13,936 nucleotides of DNA from an uncultured Acidobacteriota bacterium (GTDB taxonomy: Bacteria; Acidobacteriota; Thermoanaerobaculia; Gp7-AA8), in contig CAMPKJ010000121.1 in the NCBI GenBank assembly GCA_946887105.1, positions 1 through 13,936 on the forward strand, in the 5' to 3' direction. A program made the position numbers and the translations under genes. Numbering within the stretch: the stretch's first letter is position 1; each line of letters begins with the position of its first letter. This document shows positions 6,029-12,802 of this stretch, piece by piece. The notes under the pieces are model-generated. The model was not told the origin of the DNA. It saw nothing but the letters and a program-made list of their open reading frames with translations, and ran no database searches.

Positions 6029-7930
6029 ATGCCACCAAAACGGCAAGTGCGAGTAGGCAACCAGTGGATGCGCGCGCGCGACGCACAGCGCGCGCTCGAA
6101 GAAGCCATCCGCGTCTCGCAGGAAGAGGGGAGGGACGAGGGAGAACATCACGTTCCCTTCATCCGCAAGTACGTCTTCTCGACCGATCACAAGTGGATCG
6201 GCATCCAGTACGCCGTCACGGCGCTGACGTTCCTCCTGCTCGGCTTCTCGATGATGCTGCTGATGCGCTATCAGCTGGCGTGGCCGGGGCAGCCGTTCCC
6301 GATGTGGATCGCGAAGTTTCTCGGCCAGGCCAATGCGCCGGGCGGGATCATGCTCCCGGAGTTCTACAACCAGCTCGGCGCCATGCACGGCACGGTGATG
6401 GTCTTCCTGGCCATCGTGCCTCTCGCGGTCGGCGCGTTCGGCAACTACGTCGTGCCGCTGCAGGTCGGCGCGCCCGACATGGCCTTCCCGAAGCTCAACA
6501 TGATGAGCTACTGGCTCTACCTGCCGGGCGGCCTGCTGATGCTGTTCAGCTTCTTCCTGCCCGGCGGCGCGCCGAACTCCGGTTGGACGTCGTATCCGCC
6601 GCTGTCCGTCATCGCCACCCAGGGCCAGACCATCTGGATCATCGGCATGATCTTCCTGATCACGTCGTCGCTCCTCGGGTCGATCAACTTCATCGTCACC
6701 ATTTTCCAGCTCCGCGCCAAGGGGCTGTCGTTCATGCGCCTGCCGTTCTTCGTCTGGGCGCAGCTCATCACGTCCTTCCTGCTCCTGCTCGCGTTCCCGC
6801 CGCTCGAAGCCGCGGCCATCCTGCAGCTGATGGATCGCGTGGCCGGCACGAGCTTCTTCATGCCCAGCGGTCTCGTGGTCAGCGGCACGCCGCTCGCGAA
6901 CGCCGGCGGCGGCAATCCGCTGCTGTGGCAGCATCTGTTCTGGTTCCTCGCGCATCCCGAGGTGTACGTGCTGATTCTTCCCGGCATGGGCATCATCTCG
7001 GAAGTCATCGCCAACAACACCCGCAAGCCGCTGTGGGGTTACCGCTCGCTGGTCGGCGCCGGCATCTTCCTCGGCTTCATGTCCTTCGTGGTCTGGGCGC
7101 ACCACATGTTCATGACCGGCATGGGCACGGTCATCAGCGCCTTCTTCCAGACCACCACGATGATCATCTCCATCCCGTCGGTGATCATCCTCACGGCGTT
7201 GCTGATCTCACTGTGGGGCGGATCGATCAGGTTTACAGTCCCGATGCTGTTCGCGCTGGCGTTCCTGCCGATGTTCGGCATCGGCGGATTGACGGGGTTG
7301 CCGCTCGGTCTCGCGGCGGCGGACATTCACCTGCACGACACCTACTACGTCATCGGCCACTTCCATTACGTGGTCGCGCCCGGAACGATCTTCGCCATGT
7401 TCGCCGGCATCTACTACTGGTTCCCGAAGGCCACCGGCCGGAACATGAACGAGTTCTGGGGCAAGGTGCACTTCTGGGCCTCGCTGATCTTCATCAACGG
7501 CGTGTTCGCGCCGATGTTCGTGCAGGGACTGGCGGGCGTTTCGCGGCGCCTCTATGACGGCGGCGCGCAGTACGCGCACGCGAAGCCGATCCTGCACACG
7601 AACGTGTTCATGTCGGTGTCGGCGTTCCTGCTGCTGGCCGCACAGGTGCCGTTCATCATCAACTTCTTCTACAGCATCTTCAAAGGGAAGCGCGTCGGCG
7701 CGAACCACTGGCACGCCACCACGATCGACTGGGCCGCCACGACGTCGCCTCCGCTCGCGCACGGCAACTTCGCGGTCCTTCCGCAGGTCTATCGCGGGCC
7801 GTACGAGTACAGCGTTCCCGGTCACGACGCCGACGATTACCTGCCGCAGCACGTGCCTGACGACGCGCATTCGCCGGAGACGGGCGGCGGCATGCTCGCG
7901 GCGGCCGCGGTCGCGCAGAAGGAGAGCTGA
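6029..7930 (+). CDS. ctaD: Cytochrome c oxidase subunit I (A-family, aa3 type)
   Basis: This is the catalytic haem-copper subunit that reduces O2 to water and pumps protons in the inner membrane. It has 633 residues with about 12 helices. Visible ligands are H120 (haem a, in MHGTVMV), H309 (CuB, in HPEVY, with Y313 for the His-Tyr crosslink), H358-H359 (CuB, in WAHHMF) and the pair in IGHFHY for haem a3 and haem a. HLHDTYY gives the Mg-site His-Asp, and SRR near residue 510 gives propionate arginines. D-channel residues D150 (GAPDMAFP) and E311 are present, as in A1-type oxidases. The K-channel lysine position (78 residues after the first CuB His) is I387, in IPSVIIL instead of the usual IPTGIKV. 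The N-terminus has a ~45-residue charged cytoplasmic extension. The start follows GAGGGGAG with a 5-base spacer. Subunit III begins 5 bases downstream. Confidence 0.97.
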   Translation: MPPKRQVRVGNQWMRARDAQRALEEAIRVSQEEGRDEGEHHVPFIRKYVFSTDHKWIGIQYAVTALTFLLLGFSMMLLMRYQLAWPGQPFPMWIAKFLGQANAPGGIMLPEFYNQLGAMHGTVMVFLAIVPLAVGAFGNYVVPLQVGAPDMAFPKLNMMSYWLYLPGGLLMLFSFFLPGGAPNSGWTSYPPLSVIATQGQTIWIIGMIFLITSSLLGSINFIVTIFQLRAKGLSFMRLPFFVWAQLITSFLLLLAFPPLEAAAILQLMDRVAGTSFFMPSGLVVSGTPLANAGGGNPLLWQHLFWFLAHPEVYVLILPGMGIISEVIANNTRKPLWGYRSLVGAGIFLGFMSFVVWAHHMFMTGMGTVISAFFQTTTMIISIPSVIILTALLISLWGGSIRFTVPMLFALAFLPMFGIGGLTGLPLGLAAADIHLHDTYYVIGHFHYVVAPGTIFAMFAGIYYWFPKATGRNMNEFWGKVHFWASLIFINGVFAPMFVQGLAGVSRRLYDGGAQYAHAKPILHTNVFMSVSAFLLLAAQVPFIINFFYSIFKGKRVGANHWHATTIDWAATTSPPLAHGNFAVLPQVYRGPYEYSVPGHDADDYLPQHVPDDAHSPETGGGMLAAAAVAQKES

Positions 7931-7935
7931 GCGAC

Positions 7936-8565
7936 ATGGACGGACATACACACGCGCACGCGGATTCGCACGAGATCGAAATCCCGTACACCGTGCATCC
8001 GCGCCCGGACACGGGCGTGTACAACGGGAAACTCGGGATCTGGCTCTTTCTTGCGTCCGAGGTGATGCTCTTCGGCGCGCTGTTCTCGACGCTGGTCCTG
8101 TTGCGCACCAGCGCGCCGTCGTGGCCGCACGGCAAGGAGATCCTCAACGTTCCGCTGGCCACCGTGAACACGTTCGTGCTGATCGGATCCTCGGTGACGG
8201 TCATCCTGGCGTGGGCCTACCTGCGGCTCGGTGAGTTGAAGAAAGCGAAGCTCTTCCTTCTTCTCACTCTTCTCTGCGGCTTCGGCTTCCTGGGCATCAA
8301 AGCCATCGAGTACGGCACGAAGTTCTCGCACCACCAGTACCCGAGCACGAACAACTTCTTCGCCACGTACTACGTCATGACCGGCCTGCACGGACTGCAC
8401 GTGATCGGCGGCATGGTCGTATTCGCGTATCTGCTGCTGACCGCCGACAAGTGGTATGCGGCCAAGCGCGATCAATTCACCAACCGCGTGGAAGTGACCG
8501 GCTTGTACTGGCACTTCGTCGATCTGGTCTGGATCTTCCTCTTCCCGATCCTGTATCTGCTGTAG
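7936..8565 (+). CDS. ctaE: Cytochrome c oxidase subunit III
   Basis: This 209-residue membrane subunit stabilises subunit I and supports its proton uptake side. It has a His-rich N-terminus (HTHAHADSHEIEIPYTVHPRP) and about five helices, the shorter bacterial form lacking the first two helices of the seven-helix version. Family marks are KLGIWLFLASEVMLFGALF near residue 32 (with the conserved Glu in the first helix), YYVMTGLHGLHVIGGMV near 140 and the ending VTGLYWHFVDLVWIFLFPILYL. The start lies 5 bases after the coxA stop, with AAGGAGAG inside the end of coxA as a probable ribosome binding site. The next subunit gene follows after 12 bases. Confidence 0.96.
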   Translation: MDGHTHAHADSHEIEIPYTVHPRPDTGVYNGKLGIWLFLASEVMLFGALFSTLVLLRTSAPSWPHGKEILNVPLATVNTFVLIGSSVTVILAWAYLRLGELKKAKLFLLLTLLCGFGFLGIKAIEYGTKFSHHQYPSTNNFFATYYVMTGLHGLHVIGGMVVFAYLLLTADKWYAAKRDQFTNRVEVTGLYWHFVDLVWIFLFPILYLL

Positions 8566-8577
8566 GAGCGGAGCCGC

Positions 8578-9000
8578 ATGACGACAGAGCACGTTTCCCA
8601 CGAACATCCGGACGACCACGGCGCCATTCACGACGGGCACGACAACAGTCCCGAGGCCATCCGGAAGGAGATCCGCCGCTACCTGATGGTGCTGGGCGCG
8701 CTGGGCATCCTCACGCTGATCACCGTCGGCATCTCCAGCCTGCAACTGCCGAGCTGGCAAGCGATCGCGCTCGGCCTGGCCGTCGCGACCGTCAAAGGCT
8801 CGCTGGTGGCGGCCTTCTTCATGCATCTCATTTCCGAGCGCAAGCTGATTTTCGCCGTGCTCCTGTTCACCGTGTTCTTCTTCGGCATGTTGTTGTGGGG
8901 CCCCTGGCACCACCATTACGACGCCGAGCGCGAGTGGCCGGGACACGACGCCACGAACAAACAGGAGGCGGCCCGCCCGCCTGCTGAAACGTCTCACTAG
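8578..9000 (+). CDS. Cytochrome c oxidase subunit IV (bacterial type)
   Basis: This 140-residue accessory subunit is related to the bacterial COX4/CyoD-like group. It has a His/Asp-rich hydrophilic N-terminus (residues 1-30) and three hydrophobic helices (about 37-55, 59-84 and 89-107). The marks VKGSLVAAFFMHL and WGPWHHHY are typical of this family. The start follows TAGGAGCGGAG, which overlaps the subunit III stop. Such subunits are not catalytic and are thought to help assembly or stability. The hydrophilic C-terminal tail (~108-140) is Glu/Pro/Ala rich and probably disordered. Confidence 0.88.
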   Translation: MTTEHVSHEHPDDHGAIHDGHDNSPEAIRKEIRRYLMVLGALGILTLITVGISSLQLPSWQAIALGLAVATVKGSLVAAFFMHLISERKLIFAVLLFTVFFFGMLLWGPWHHHYDAEREWPGHDATNKQEAARPPAETSH

Positions 9001-9008
9001 GAAACCCA

Positions 9009-9209
9009 ATGTCCCTGCGCGCCTTCCACATCATCTTCATCATCGTGACCGTAGTCCTCTCGCTCTACGTCGCGCTGTGGGGCATTCGCGAGTTCGCGCA
9101 GGAGCGCAGCAACCTCGGCCTCGGCCTGGCCATCGTCTTCCTGGCCAGCGCGGTCGGCCTGATGATCTACGGCAAGAAGGCGTTTGCGAAGTTGAAGGAG
9201 TTGCCGTGA
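9009..9209 (+). CDS. Small two-helix membrane protein of the oxidase cluster
   Basis: The product is 66 residues with two hydrophobic segments (about 5-26 and 37-54) joined by a charged loop (REFAQERSN), and a Lys-rich end (GKKAFAKLKELP). I do not recognise a named family. It lies 8 bases after subunit IV and overlaps the next gene by four bases (GTGA), so it is co-translated with oxidase parts and may be a small accessory subunit or assembly factor. AGGAAA precedes the ATG with a 5-base spacer. The size and two-helix hairpin fit a lipid-facing oxidase accessory peptide, but that is inference from context only. Confidence 0.75.
   Translation: MSLRAFHIIFIIVTVVLSLYVALWGIREFAQERSNLGLGLAIVFLASAVGLMIYGKKAFAKLKELP
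9194..9200 (+). promoter_or_regulatory. Ribosome binding site that fixes a GTG start at 9206
   Basis: GAAGGAG followed by a 5-base spacer precedes GTG at 9206, which overlaps the TGA of the 66-residue gene as GTGA. No in-frame ATG exists before the mature part of the next protein. This strong site is the reason for choosing a GTG start, so the repeat element just downstream is read as part of the coding sequence. Confidence 0.7.
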
Positions 9210-9580
9210 GGACCGGTGTTAGGCGCAGGGCGTTAGGCGTTTGGGAGTTGCCGCTCTCGCGACACCTGTCGCCAGCACGAAAACTCCCGAACGCCCAAAG
9301 CCCAAAGCCAAACCATCTTCGCGTAGCAATCGCGGCACTCGCGATCCTCACGTTCGCACCAACCGCCCTGGCCTGCCCCGTCTGCTTCGGCGCTCCCGAC
9401 GATCCGATGGTCAAGGGCGTGAACAACGGCATCTGGGTGCTGCTCGGGTTGGTGGCGGTGGTGCAGGTTGGGTTTGCCGCGATGTTCTGGAGCTTCTGGC
9501 GGCGTGCTCGCGAGCAGAAGCGTTTTCGCGAGTCGCTTCGCGTGATCCATCGTTATGACAGGGAGGGACCGCTTTCATGA
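9206..9580 (+). CDS. CxxC-containing exported membrane protein, N-terminus extended by an in-frame repeat element
   Basis: The product is 124 residues from the GTG start. Residues 39-56 are a clear signal sequence ending in APTALA, followed directly by C57-P-V-C60, so the mature protein would begin with a CxxC motif. A second hydrophobic segment (residues ~72-95, IWVLLGLVAVVQVGFAAMFW) and a basic tail follow. The first ~38 residues are odd: the codons from about 9215 to 9310 are a hairpin repeat related to the one at 1641-1733, and they read MRTGVRRRALGVWELPLSR onward without a stop. The ancestral protein was probably ~90 residues, starting MRT or similar and running straight into the signal peptide. 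An exported CxxC within an oxidase cluster, just before subunit II, suggests copper handling or thiol chemistry for the CuA site. That is inference; I know no named family. Confidence 0.7.
   Translation: MRTGVRRRALGVWELPLSRHLSPARKLPNAQSPKPNHLRVAIAALAILTFAPTALACPVCFGAPDDPMVKGVNNGIWVLLGLVAVVQVGFAAMFWSFWRRAREQKRFRESLRVIHRYDREGPLS
9215..9310 (+). repeat. Imperfect inverted-repeat element built from 7-bp units (copy 2), inside a coding sequence
   Basis: The left side (9218-9252) has GTTAGGC/GCGTT units. The right side (9279-9309) has the complementary CGCCCAAAGCCCAAAGCC. The best stem pairs GGCGTTTGGGAGTT (9237-9250) with AACTCCCGAACGCC (9282-9295), with one mismatched position. It shares the exact 16-mer GGCGTTAGGCGTTTGG and the inner CTCTCGCGA with copy 1. 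It lies between the GTG start at 9206 and the signal peptide of that gene, and all three positions of the frame pass through without a stop. Confidence 0.72.
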
Positions 9581-10344
9581 AGGAATGGCTCGATCACTGG
9601 ATGCCGCCCGACTACTCCGCGCACGGTGCGGAGCTCGATCGCCTGAATGCCAACGTGCATTGGCTCATGCTGATCCTCTTCGTCGGATGGGGTCTGGTCT
9701 TCCTGTTCATGCTCGTGCGCTTCCGCCGCTCCAAGCAGCCGAAGGCGCTTTATCACGGCACGAAGTCGCACCTCTCCACCTACGCCGAGTTCGGCGTGCT
9801 GGTGGTGGAAGTGGTCCTGCTGGTGGTCTTCTCGATTCCGCTGTGGGCGCGCTGGACCAGCCCTCCCGGACCGGACCAGAACCCGCTCGAGGTGCGCATC
9901 ATCGCCGAGCAGTTCGCGTGGAACGTCCACTATCCCGGTCCCGACAACATCTTCGGCAAGAGCGACGTCAGCCTGGTCAGCTCCTCGAACCCGGTCGGTC
10001 TCGACGTCAACGATCCGCACGCCAAGGACGACATCGTCTCCCTCAACCAGTTCCACATGCAGGTCAACCGGCCGGTGATCGTCAACATCAGCTCCAAGGA
10101 CGTCATCCACAGCTTCGCCCTGCCGTACATGCGCGTGAAACAGGACGCCATCCCGGGCATGCAAGTTCCTGTACACTTCACGCCCGTCAAGACCAGCGGC
10201 GCCGAGAAGTGGGAAATCGCCTGCGCTCAGCTCTGCGGTCTGGGCCATTACCGGATGCGGGGCGAGTACCACGTGCAGACGAAGGAAGAATTCGAGGCGT
10301 GGCTGGCTTCTCAGACTCCGGTCGCGACGAGCATCTCCGGATGA
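9577..10344 (+). CDS. ctaC: Cytochrome c oxidase subunit II (CuA subunit)
   Basis: This 255-residue subunit takes electrons from the donor through the binuclear CuA centre and passes them to subunit I. Two helices (about 24-48 and 67-91) are followed by a periplasmic cupredoxin domain. CuA ligands are H178 (DVIHSFALPYM) and the motif C216-A-Q-L-C220-G-L-G-H224-Y-R-M227. Position 218 is Gln where Glu is most common. There is no C-terminal CxxCH, so it is not a caa3-type fusion, and a separate donor is needed. The start codon overlaps the previous stop as ATGA, with GGAGGGA about ten bases upstream. Its place downstream of subunits I, III and IV is unlike the frequent II-I-III order. An extra stretch of ~25 residues between IFGKSDVSLV and NQFHMQV is longer than in compact subunit II proteins. 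Confidence 0.96.
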   Translation: MKEWLDHWMPPDYSAHGAELDRLNANVHWLMLILFVGWGLVFLFMLVRFRRSKQPKALYHGTKSHLSTYAEFGVLVVEVVLLVVFSIPLWARWTSPPGPDQNPLEVRIIAEQFAWNVHYPGPDNIFGKSDVSLVSSSNPVGLDVNDPHAKDDIVSLNQFHMQVNRPVIVNISSKDVIHSFALPYMRVKQDAIPGMQVPVHFTPVKTSGAEKWEIACAQLCGLGHYRMRGEYHVQTKEEFEAWLASQTPVATSISG

Positions 10345-10370
10345 CGCTCGCCGTTCGCCGTTCCTCATGA
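10341..10370 (+). other. Nine-codon mini reading frame bridging coxB and ctaA
   Basis: An ATG overlapping the coxB stop (ATGA) opens a frame of nine codons (MTLAVRRSS) whose own stop overlaps the ctaA start (ATGA). The insert contains a doubled CGCCGTT unit and takes the place where a ribosome binding site for ctaA would be expected. It could let ribosomes pass from coxB to ctaA by termination-reinitiation, or be chance. Confidence 0.25.
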
Positions 10371-11347
10371 AAGCCCTCGAGCCCATCACCAACAGATACG
10401 CGAGCCAATCGCCCGCAGGCCTCCGCCGTTTCACGAAGTTCGTCGCCTCGTCCACGCTCTTCCTGATCTTCGCCGGCGCCATGGTCACCTCCACCGGCTC
10501 CGGCCTGGCCGTTCCCGACTGGCCGACCACCTACGGCGAGAACATGTTCACCTTTCCGCTCAGCAAGTGGGTGGGCGGGATCTTCTACGAGCACGGCCAT
10601 CGCCTGATCGCCTCGACGGTCGGCTTCCTGACCATCATCCAGGCCATCTGGCTGCAGCGCCGCGAGCCGAAGAAGTTCGTGCGCACCCTCGGCTGGCTTT
10701 CGCTGGCCGCGGTGATCGTGCAGGGTCTGCTGGGCGGCATCACGGTGATTCTGCTGCTCCCGAAAGCGGTCTCGATCTCCCACGCCGCCCTCGCCGAGAT
10801 CTTCTTCTGCATCAACGTCTCGATCGCCTTCTTCACCTCGCGCTGGTATCACGAGCTGCGCACCATGGAGAAAGGCGACGCGCCGGTGCGCATGGCCTGG
10901 AGCCTGACCGCACTGGTGTATCTGCAGATCGTGGCCGGCGCGGTGTTGCGCCATCTCGGCGCCGGACTGGCCATCCCTGACTTCCCGCTGTCGTTCGGGA
11001 AGCTCGTTCCGAACTTCCTGTCGCAGGAGATCGTCGCCGCGTACGTGCATCGCGCCGGCGGATTCGTGGTCGCCGCCGCGGTGATCGCCGTGGCCATCCG
11101 CCTGCTGCGCTACCACCGCGACCATCCGTTGCGCGCGCTGGCGCACCTCCTGGTGGCCGTCGTCGCCGCGCAGGTGCTGCTCGGCGGCTATGTGATCTGG
11201 AGCGCCAAGCAGCCGCACATCACCAGCCTGCACGTGATGCTCGGCGCCTCGACGCTGGCGCTCTCGCTCGTGCTGACGCTGTCCGCGCGCACGCTGTCGT
11301 GGCGCAGCACGTCGCGGCAACACGCGCTGATCGAGGTCACGGCATGA
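10367..11347 (+). CDS. ctaA: Haem A synthase (COX15/CtaA family)
   Basis: This inner-membrane enzyme oxidises the C8 methyl of haem O to the formyl group of haem A, needed by the adjacent aa3 oxidase. It has 326 residues and eight predicted helices in two internally related halves: GSGLAVPDWP near 44-53 and GAGLAIPDFP near 198-207 mark the duplication. Haem-ligand candidates are H78 in E75-H-G-H-R79, H139 (SISHAALAE), H228 (YVHRAGG) and H289 (SLHVMLG), one per helix pair as the family requires. The extracellular Cys pair found in Bacillus CtaA is missing, as in other Cys-free class members. No clear ribosome binding site precedes 10367. The stop overlaps ctaB by four bases. Confidence 0.95.
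   Translation: MKALEPITNRYASQSPAGLRRFTKFVASSTLFLIFAGAMVTSTGSGLAVPDWPTTYGENMFTFPLSKWVGGIFYEHGHRLIASTVGFLTIIQAIWLQRREPKKFVRTLGWLSLAAVIVQGLLGGITVILLLPKAVSISHAALAEIFFCINVSIAFFTSRWYHELRTMEKGDAPVRMAWSLTALVYLQIVAGAVLRHLGAGLAIPDFPLSFGKLVPNFLSQEIVAAYVHRAGGFVVAAAVIAVAIRLLRYHRDHPLRALAHLLVAVVAAQVLLGGYVIWSAKQPHITSLHVMLGASTLALSLVLTLSARTLSWRSTSRQHALIEVTA
11333..11337 (+). promoter_or_regulatory. Ribosome binding site setting the ctaB start
   Basis: GAGGT with a 6-base spacer leads to the ATG at 11344, which overlaps the ctaA stop as ATGA. An upstream in-frame ATG at 11299 lies deep in ctaA and has no such site, so the shorter start is preferred. Confidence 0.6.
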
Positions 11348-12234
11348 GCAGCGCCGTTCTCGAGACGCACCCGTCCGCCGGTGCGATTGCGCGCGATTAC
11401 CTGCAGCTCTCGAAGTCGCGCATCGTGCTGATGGTGCTGATCACCACCGCGGCCGGATTCCTCTTCGCTCCGAACGACGTCGACGGCGCGCTCATGCTGC
11501 ACGCGCTCCTCGGCACGGCGCTCGTCGCCGCCGGCACGAACGCGCTCAATCAGTACATGGAGCGCGAACACGATGCGCGCATGCACCGCACGCGTACGCG
11601 TCCGCTGCCGGCCGGCCGCATCACTCCGCGTGCGGCGCTGATCTTCTCGTCCGCGATCGCGGTCATTGGAACGGTGTACCTCGCACTGTTCGTGAACTGG
11701 CTGACCGCGGCGCTGGGCGCGTTCACGCTCACGACGTACATCTTCGTCTACACGCCGCTGAAGCGGATCTCGACCATCAACACGCTCATCGGCGCCATCC
11801 CGGGCGCCGTGCCGCCGCTGATGGGGTGGACCGCCGCCACGAACGAGCTCTCGGTGGGCGGCTGGATCATCTTCGGCATTCTCTTCCTCTGGCAGCTCCC
11901 GCACTTCATGGCCATCAGCTGGCTGCACCGCGAGGACTACGCGCGCGGCGGTTTCGCCATGCTGGCCGTGCGCGATGCGGACGGCGCCGCGGTGGCGAGA
12001 CAAGCGATCTTCTACACGCTCGCGCTGATTCCCATCAGCGTCGCGCCGTCGCTCCTCGGCCTGACCGGCACCGTGCACTTCATCGGCGCCGCCGCCGCCG
12101 GCGTGGCCTTGCTCGCCGCGACCATCCGCTTCTTCTTCGATCGCGGCGCACGCAACGCGCGCAGCCTCTTCATGATCTCGAACCTCTACCTCATCACCGT
12201 GATGCTGCTCCTGGTCGTCAATGCGTCGTCTTAG
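11344..12234 (+). CDS. ctaB: Protohaem IX farnesyltransferase (haem O synthase)
   Basis: This UbiA-superfamily prenyltransferase adds a farnesyl group to haem B to give haem O, the substrate of CtaA encoded just upstream. It has 296 residues and about nine helices, the usual size. The first Asp-rich motif is N69-Q-Y-M-E73-R-E-H-D77 followed by RMHRTRTRPLPAGRI (79-93), a strong family signature. YTPLKRISTINTLIGAIPGAVPPLMGW (136-162) and WQLPHFMAISWLHREDY (183-199) are the second conserved block. The N-terminal LSKSRIVLMVL is also typical. The start is supported by a nearby GAGGT and the ATGA overlap. The 3' end overlaps the SCO gene by 14 bases. Confidence 0.96.
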   Translation: MSSAVLETHPSAGAIARDYLQLSKSRIVLMVLITTAAGFLFAPNDVDGALMLHALLGTALVAAGTNALNQYMEREHDARMHRTRTRPLPAGRITPRAALIFSSAIAVIGTVYLALFVNWLTAALGAFTLTTYIFVYTPLKRISTINTLIGAIPGAVPPLMGWTAATNELSVGGWIIFGILFLWQLPHFMAISWLHREDYARGGFAMLAVRDADGAAVARQAIFYTLALIPISVAPSLLGLTGTVHFIGAAAAGVALLAATIRFFFDRGARNARSLFMISNLYLITVMLLLVVNASS

Positions 12235-12784
12235 CCTCGCCGCGCTGCTGATCCTCACCGCCACCGCCTGCCAGCCCGGTCCCGAGCTGCCCAAGCTCTA
12301 TCCCGTCCCGAACGCGCAGCTGGTCGACGAGACCGGCCGGGCCGTGCAGCTCGACGCGATGAAGGGCAGCGTCACCATCTACAACTTCATCTTCACCAAC
12401 TGCACGGGCATCTGCCCGATCATGACCAACAACATGCGCGCGCTGACGCCGAAGATCGATCGCGACGCGGCCGTTCGCTTCGTGTCGATCAGCGTCGATC
12501 CCGCGCGCGACACGCCGGCCGTTCTCGCCGCGTACGCGAAACGCAACCGCAACGATCCGCGCTGGACGTTCCTCACCGGCGAACGCGACGCCATCGTCGA
12601 CCTGAGCGTGAAGGGCTTCAAGCTCGCCGCGGGCGATCCGATGCCCGGCGGTGAAGCGCTCCTGCACAGCGGCAAGTTCGCCGTGGCCGATAAAGACGGC
12701 GTGATCCGCGGCTATTACGACGGCAACGTGCCCGCGGTCGCGGACGAAGTGGTGCGCACGGTGCAGGCACTCCTCGACGAATAA
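12221..12784 (+). CDS. sco: SCO1/SenC-type copper chaperone lipoprotein
   Basis: This 187-residue thioredoxin-fold periplasmic protein delivers copper to, or keeps reduced, the CuA site of oxidase subunit II. It has a short signal peptide (1-16) ending in TATAC, with C17 probably lipidated. The copper-binding residues are C61 and C65 in CTGICP and H149 in LLHSGKFAVAD, all three conserved. FVSISVDPARDTP (88-99) is another family mark. The start codon lies within ctaB (14-base overlap) with only a weak ribosome binding site, so translation is probably coupled to ctaB. It closes the oxidase assembly block. Confidence 0.95.
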   Translation: MRRLSLAALLILTATACQPGPELPKLYPVPNAQLVDETGRAVQLDAMKGSVTIYNFIFTNCTGICPIMTNNMRALTPKIDRDAAVRFVSISVDPARDTPAVLAAYAKRNRNDPRWTFLTGERDAIVDLSVKGFKLAAGDPMPGGEALLHSGKFAVADKDGVIRGYYDGNVPAVADEVVRTVQALLDE

Positions 12785-12802
12785 ACCCGCTATCCTGCGC
12801 CG

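Noticed and set aside
6029..7930. Quinol oxidase (bo3-type) instead of cytochrome c oxidase
   Set aside because: Subunit II at 9577-10344 keeps all CuA ligands (H178, C216, C220, H224, M227), which quinol oxidases lack, and ctaA for haem A is adjacent.
11299..11343. Earlier start for ctaB at 11299
   Set aside because: It would overlap ctaA by ~49 bases with no ribosome binding site, whereas 11344 has GAGGT and an ATGA overlap, and the family's N-terminus fits the shorter form.
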